From positions 1 through 10,808 of the forward strand of contig JABSPG010000096.1 of the NCBI GenBank assembly GCA_013214445.1: a stretch of DNA of 10,808 nt, written 5' to 3'. Within the stretch, counting starts at the first letter, position 1; every line of letters begins with the position of its first letter. The translations under genes were made by a program, and so were the position numbers. The DNA comes from Ekhidna sp. (GTDB lineage Bacteria > Bacteroidota > Bacteroidia > Cytophagales > Cyclobacteriaceae). Shown here piece after piece: positions 7,233 to 10,808 of the stretch. The notes below the pieces were generated by a model. The model made no database searches and was not told where the DNA came from. It was given only the letters and a program-made list of their open reading frames with translations.

Positions 7233-10200
7233 TTAACCAAATAAAACGTCTACAACCTCCGGTTCTTCTTGCTCTGCTTTGCCATTCATGATATCAATCC
7301 AAGAGTCCAGTATTTCGATATGCCTCGACATAAGATTCATTAACTCCTCCTTTCTTAGTCGCAATAATGTGCATTCAGTCCTCGCTAAAGCAGTAAATCT
7401 GAATGTGTCAGATTCTGTTACATTGGCCTCTCCAAATACACCTCCCTTTATCTTTTCTCCAGTCAAATTATCACCTTCGTAAATATCTACAGCACCATCC
7501 AAAACAATGTACATCGGTTCCATTCCACTATCTCCTTCCCTAATTATGGTCGAACCAAGTTTGATTTTGACTTCTTCCAAAACTTCTGCCAGATAGGTAA
7601 TGAGCTCCCCTGGAATGTGTTGGAACATTTCGATCTTCTTAAGTTCAATCACACGTTCAATTAGAAGTAGTTTCTGATGATACTCCTCGTCCTCATCCCT
7701 GAAAACCGGTGGTAAAATAGCTTTATCAAGCTCTTTCTTTGTTGTAGGCTTCAGTCGCTTGGTGTGCTCATGATAAGAGTCTTGATTTATGAGATACATC
7801 ACATAGGCTGCTGTCTGCAGCAGTAGAGGATCCGGATTGAACAAGTTGGCAATCAAATCAGCTGTCACATGACCACTCAGTTGACTAAAGCGATACATTG
7901 CCAAAGCTTTGGTATATCTATTGATGCGGTTATAATCCCTATTGATGATTTGCAGCAGCAAATCATCATAAGAGTCGAAATCTTCCGGCGGATAGAAATT
8001 CTGCAGTTTTGCAAGCATTTCAAATACTTTCAGTTCATCCATCACAGGGATCAACTTCGGCTTGAGTTCCTCTTCAACGAAAATATCCATCATCTCTACA
8101 GCAAAAGTGATACTATCGGTGGTACCATTCTGGATATTCTCCTTAGCTAGAAGTACACTCTGAGGGTCATAAATCATTCCGAGCAACATGAAAATATTAT
8201 TGTAGTTCTTAACATCTTCTTCTTGCATCGCCTCTCTGATCAACAAATCAACAGGATCCTCATCAGGAATTTCTAAAGACGATTTAATGTTCCAAGCAAT
8301 GTCTCCAATCTCACCTTCGATCGCAATCTTGATCCTAGCCGCTTGAAAATCCTTAGCAACAAACCCTGTATAACTTAACGATAATAGCAATTGCGAAACA
8401 ATTTTTCGGTCAGGGTAGTCAATTTTCTTCCACAATAGCTCAGTTGCGCCTCTGCCTCCAACTCGTCCCAAAATTTGAATAATTCTCATCATTGTGGGAT
8501 GGTATTGGCCTGTCTTGTAAAAAGCAGTATCAATGGTATGAAAAGCAGATTCACCTGAAGCCTTCAAAGCAGACATAGCAACGTTTCCATAGGTAGCTAA
8601 ATGAAGATTTTCTAGCAATATCGGCCATAATTCTGGTCTCCTAATCTTACCTGCGGAGATCATAGCGGCAGAACGCACAGAAGGATTTATATCCCGAAGC
8701 AATTCTGTCAAATAAGCCAGGTGACGATCTTCTGATGCTTTAGCTAGCAACCTTGCTGCTCGCGCCCTGTCCTTCGCATCAGTTGATCGTACAAGTGCTT
8801 TGATCGCTACGTCTGTCAGATTAAAGGCAGCCGCCTCCTTTAGTTTTTCAAAAGCTGCACTTGCAACAATCAAAACATCTTCATTCCCCTCTGTAGCAAG
8901 ATCTTTCTCAATGATATCCAGCGCTTCCCAGCATAATCGCTCTCCTAGCTTTTCGTAAGCAAAGGTTCTCAGGATAGGAGATCTATTATTGAGTAAATCG
9001 AGTAGAACAAATTCAAATTCTATAGGCTCTAATTCTTCAAAAAGCTTTAAGGAATTTAAAACCTGATCCACATTTTTCGAAGACACCTCATGCTTCAGCA
9101 TGTTTAATGTACTATTCTTGTTCCTCTTGCCCTCACCTTGCAAAGCAGCCTTCTGTTTCTCCAGAGTAGTTTTCAATGTTTTTTTGTACTCCTCAAATAG
9201 CTTACCTGAGAGATAAATCACACCACCTGCAAGAGCCAGAACAAAATAAGAGTAGTGAATCAGCTGGAAGAAAACCAAAAGACCCAAAGCCATCTGAGTG
9301 GCTCCAGCAGCAAAAACCGCAATTTCATTGATTACTCCCTCGATACGTGTTTGAATATCAAACCGGATCTTGATATCTATAGGAAGGAAGAACAACTTGA
9401 ATGCAGGCTGCTCTAAGGCATCCTTGAGAGCTGCCGTGAAAAGTTTGCCTGCTGATATCAAAACGAAGAACATAATATACTCTGGAGTCTTTGTCTCATA
9501 CCCGAATATATGTCCCGCTACAATAGCACCTACTGTAAATAGTATTAAGATCAAAGGCATGGTCATTAATGCTACCTTCAGTCCAAATCTCCCTATTATT
9601 ATGTCATTTACAAAACTCTGGATCAGGAATGAAAAAACGATCACTAGCCCTGAGAAGAAAGAAAGAAAATTCGCTAAATCCTGCTCATCAGGATACATAG
9701 TTTCTGTTGCACTAAGGAATGTGTAGTCCATAAAAACCGCAGATCCCATTGAGAAAATCAGAAATATGGAAAGAAGCCTCAAATACTTATTCTTCATAAG
9801 ACTGAAGAAATTCACTTTTTCAACTTCTTCTCCCGTTTTGACCTTTGTGGCTCTATCCAGATTGTAATTGATAACCAGCAGTAGCGTGAAAATGAAAACA
9901 CCACCAGAAGCAATACCAGACACAAACAACAGATCATAAGTCTGATCAATCACGTAATTCGTTAGAATAGGAATACTAAAAAAAGCAATCATGGTGGCCA
10001 TTAATTGACCTGTATCAATACCTCCTATGATTCTTTTACTTTGCCGGAGGTCAAAGATTCTTCCAAAAACACCCCAAAAACCAAGCAAAATGATAGAAGT
10101 CACAGGACCGATCATCACAAATAATATGAAAGGCAATATCTGAAATTCCCCAGCTAACGCATTATCATAACCTATGAATTGAAAAGCTAATCTGATTCCA

Positions 10201-10487
10201 CCAATAAATAGTAACACAACAAAAGTCGTTGAGATGACGAGAGTAGAGAAATTAATCTTCCGCTGCAGATAAACAAACAGAGCTGTTGATATAACACCAG
10301 CACCTCCTGCAGCAAAGAATGCAACATCTAACCACTCATCACCCAAAACCGACAGAAAAAGAGTCTCAGCACCAATCTGGTACGTTGCAAGTAAGATCCC
10401 CATAAAGAAACCTTTTCCCAGAAGTAGAAGCATTCTTTTCTCTTCTCCATCTTCTCCACCAAGGAATCTTAAAAACGACTTGAGCAC
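7233..10487 (-). CDS. Nucleotide-transporter-like (NTT/MFS) membrane domain fused to HEAT repeats and a cNMP-binding domain
   Basis: This 1084-residue protein begins with a soluble amphipathic stretch and then about 12 membrane helices (roughly residues 18-432). Family marks of NTT ATP/ADP-carrier-like proteins are FLRFLGGEDGEEKRMLLLL at the start, GRIFDLRQSKRIIGGIDTG after helix 4, and KLFTAALKDALEQPAFKLFF near helix 10. Residues 465 to about 905 are alpha-helical HEAT-type repeats (such as DRARAARLLAKASEDRHL and NPSVRSAAMISAGKI). Residues 951-1068 form a cyclic-nucleotide-binding domain with LGSTIIREGD, MYIVLDGAVDIYE and a phosphate-binding cassette FGEANVTESDTFRFTALA that keeps both the Glu and the Arg expected for cAMP/cGMP contact. 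The start is a GTG; an in-frame TAA lies 33 bases upstream and the next ATG (residue 19) would delete the conserved N-terminus. NTT homologues fused to HEAT and cNMP domains are known in free-living bacteria, where the substrate is mostly unknown. The protein may be a second-messenger-controlled transporter or a membrane sensor. Confidence 0.88.
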   Translation of the reverse strand: MLKSFLRFLGGEDGEEKRMLLLLGKGFFMGILLATYQIGAETLFLSVLGDEWLDVAFFAAGGAGVISTALFVYLQRKINFSTLVISTTFVVLLFIGGIRLAFQFIGYDNALAGEFQILPFILFVMIGPVTSIILLGFWGVFGRIFDLRQSKRIIGGIDTGQLMATMIAFFSIPILTNYVIDQTYDLLFVSGIASGGVFIFTLLLVINYNLDRATKVKTGEEVEKVNFFSLMKNKYLRLLSIFLIFSMGSAVFMDYTFLSATETMYPDEQDLANFLSFFSGLVIVFSFLIQSFVNDIIIGRFGLKVALMTMPLILILFTVGAIVAGHIFGYETKTPEYIMFFVLISAGKLFTAALKDALEQPAFKLFFLPIDIKIRFDIQTRIEGVINEIAVFAAGATQMALGLLVFFQLIHYSYFVLALAGGVIYLSGKLFEEYKKTLKTTLEKQKAALQGEGKRNKNSTLNMLKHEVSSKNVDQVLNSLKLFEELEPIEFEFVLLDLLNNRSPILRTFAYEKLGERLCWEALDIIEKDLATEGNEDVLIVASAAFEKLKEAAAFNLTDVAIKALVRSTDAKDRARAARLLAKASEDRHLAYLTELLRDINPSVRSAAMISAGKIRRPELWPILLENLHLATYGNVAMSALKASGESAFHTIDTAFYKTGQYHPTMMRIIQILGRVGGRGATELLWKKIDYPDRKIVSQLLLSLSYTGFVAKDFQAARIKIAIEGEIGDIAWNIKSSLEIPDEDPVDLLIREAMQEEDVKNYNNIFMLLGMIYDPQSVLLAKENIQNGTTDSITFAVEMMDIFVEEELKPKLIPVMDELKVFEMLAKLQNFYPPEDFDSYDDLLLQIINRDYNRINRYTKALAMYRFSQLSGHVTADLIANLFNPDPLLLQTAAYVMYLINQDSYHEHTKRLKPTTKKELDKAILPPVFRDEDEEYHQKLLLIERVIELKKIEMFQHIPGELITYLAEVLEEVKIKLGSTIIREGDSGMEPMYIVLDGAVDIYEGDNLTGEKIKGGVFGEANVTESDTFRFTALARTECTLLRLRKEELMNLMSRHIEILDSWIDIMNGKAEQEEPEVVDVLFG
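7383..7436 (-). other. Phosphate-binding cassette of the C-terminal cNMP-binding domain
   Basis: Residues 1018-1035 (FGEANVTESDTFRFTALA) align with the FGE...RxATV cassette of CRP/CNB domains. Glu1020, which contacts the ribose 2'-hydroxyl, and Arg1030, which contacts the cyclic phosphate, are both present. The A-T order after the Arg is changed to T-A. The domain therefore looks ligand-competent rather than degenerate, but the ligand cannot be named from sequence. Confidence 0.65.
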
Positions 10488-10593
10488 TAGCGTATGATTT
10501 AGGGTAAAGTGAAATTTAGATTATTCGAAGGTAAAAGTGGAAATAATCCCAACCTACACCTTCAATTAAAATCTAAAAATTAGAATAATTAAA
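10488..10593 (-). other. 106-base AT-rich gap upstream of the transporter-like gene
   Basis: Besides the hairpin described separately, this gap is AT-rich. It has no Shine-Dalgarno sequence before the GTG at 10487 (the preceding bases are CATACGCTA) and no clear match to the Bacteroidota -7 element. A promoter for the transporter-like gene would be expected between the hairpin and the GTG, or on the 5' side of the hairpin. Confidence 0.4.
10527..10563 (-). terminator. 37-base imperfect hairpin, possible terminator or mRNA control element
   Basis: On the transcribed strand the arm GAAGGTGTAGGT can pair with ACTTTTACCTTC (nine Watson-Crick pairs, two G-U pairs, one mismatch). It then continues, after one bulged T, into GGGA/TTCC closed by a TTAT loop. 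It lies 30 bases after the stop of the upstream barrel gene and 39 bases before the GTG of the transporter-like gene. The bases following it (GAATAATCTAAATTTC) are AT-rich but not a true T-tract, so it is a weak intrinsic terminator at best and could instead be a leader hairpin. Confidence 0.45.
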
Positions 10594-10808
10594 TTATTTC
10601 TTCTTTTTATTACTTTCTTTATTGGTACTCTTGCCCTTCTTAGTCAGATCAAAATCGTAGTTTATCTGATATGCCAACCCGATGGTAGCAATATTGTGAT
10701 AGTATTCAAGGTTTTCCCGGTAATAATCAAGATCGCCAGCAGAACCTCGAATCAGGTTAATATCATCATTAGAATTAGTTCCCATATTGCTATGGACCCA
10801 AGTATATC
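10594..10808 (-). CDS. C-terminal end of an outer-membrane beta-barrel-like protein, 5' part outside window
   Basis: The frame is open from the right window edge to the TAA at 10594 and gives 70 residues, starting YTWVHSNMGTNSNDD. An internal ATG at 10785 exists, but the frame continues upstream of it without a stop, so this is a fragment of a longer gene and not a small protein. The segment HNIATIGLAYQINYDFDL has the alternating pattern of a final barrel strand, and a Lys-rich tail (KKGKSTNKESNKKKK) follows. The polar, Asn/Asp-rich part before it would be the last extracellular loop. The short length limits any family assignment; it shares the barrel-end style of the outer-membrane protein at 1240-2355 but no evident sequence identity. 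Confidence 0.6.
   Translation of the reverse strand, partial: YTWVHSNMGTNSNDDINLIRGSAGDLDYYRENLEYYHNIATIGLAYQINYDFDLTKKGKSTNKESNKKKK

Noticed and set aside
9370..9726. 118-codon open frame on the plus strand
   Set aside because: It lies entirely opposite the membrane-helix part of the transporter-like gene, and its translation has no recognisable domain. It is a shadow of that gene's codon use.
10594..10785. A stand-alone 63-residue small protein starting at the ATG at 10785
   Set aside because: The frame stays open upstream to the window edge (YTWVHSN before the Met), and the content looks like the last strand of a barrel. A truncated longer gene explains it better.

Overview
The window looks like a piece of a Bacteroidota chromosome, most likely a free-living member of the Cytophagales type (class-level guess). 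The signs are a lipoprotein whose residues just after the lipidated cysteine are acidic (CQIEDE, like the Bacteroidota surface-export signal), PorT-like outer-membrane barrels, starts without clear Shine-Dalgarno sequences, moderate-to-low GC content, and a large nSTAND1-WD40 protein of the kind common in that phylum. All real genes lie on the minus strand, so the window reads right to left. I see no tRNA, rRNA, CRISPR array, transposase or other mobile element.

Right edge to left: (1) 10594-10808, the last 70 residues of an outer-membrane barrel-like protein that enters from outside the window. (2) A 106-base gap holding a 37-base imperfect hairpin. (3) 7233-10487, a 1084-residue fusion of a 12-helix nucleotide-transporter-like (NTT/MFS) domain, a long HEAT-repeat region and a C-terminal cyclic-nucleotide-binding domain, starting with GTG. 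(4) A 73-base AT-rich gap. (5) 5642-7159, a 505-residue protein with three tandem TIR-like modules. (6) 2364-5645, a 1093-residue protein with an nSTAND1 NTPase, one membrane helix, a long Ala/Glu-rich helical rod and a seven-bladed WD40 propeller; it overlaps gene 5 by ATGA. (7) 1240-2355, an outer-membrane beta-barrel protein with a periplasmic helical N-terminal domain, 8 bases downstream. (8) 1-1238, a probable surface lipoprotein with a repeat-built beta-propeller-like fold, 1 base downstream and cut off by the window's left edge.

Genes 5 to 8 are packed so tightly (-4, +8 and +1 bases) that they are almost certainly one transcript. Their predicted locations form an ordered series across the cell envelope: TIR protein in the cytoplasm; NTPase in the cytoplasm with its membrane helix, rod and WD40 propeller in the periplasm; beta-barrel in the outer membrane; lipoprotein on the surface. 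The 134-residue rod, if a continuous helix, would be about 20 nm long, roughly the width of a periplasm. My main proposal is therefore an envelope-spanning sensor that passes an outside signal to a cytoplasmic TIR/STAND switch. TIR-STAND pairs are known from conflict and signalling systems; the linked outer-membrane part is the less familiar element. The NTT-HEAT-cNMP gene may be an upstream partner or only a neighbour; the 73-base gap does not decide this.
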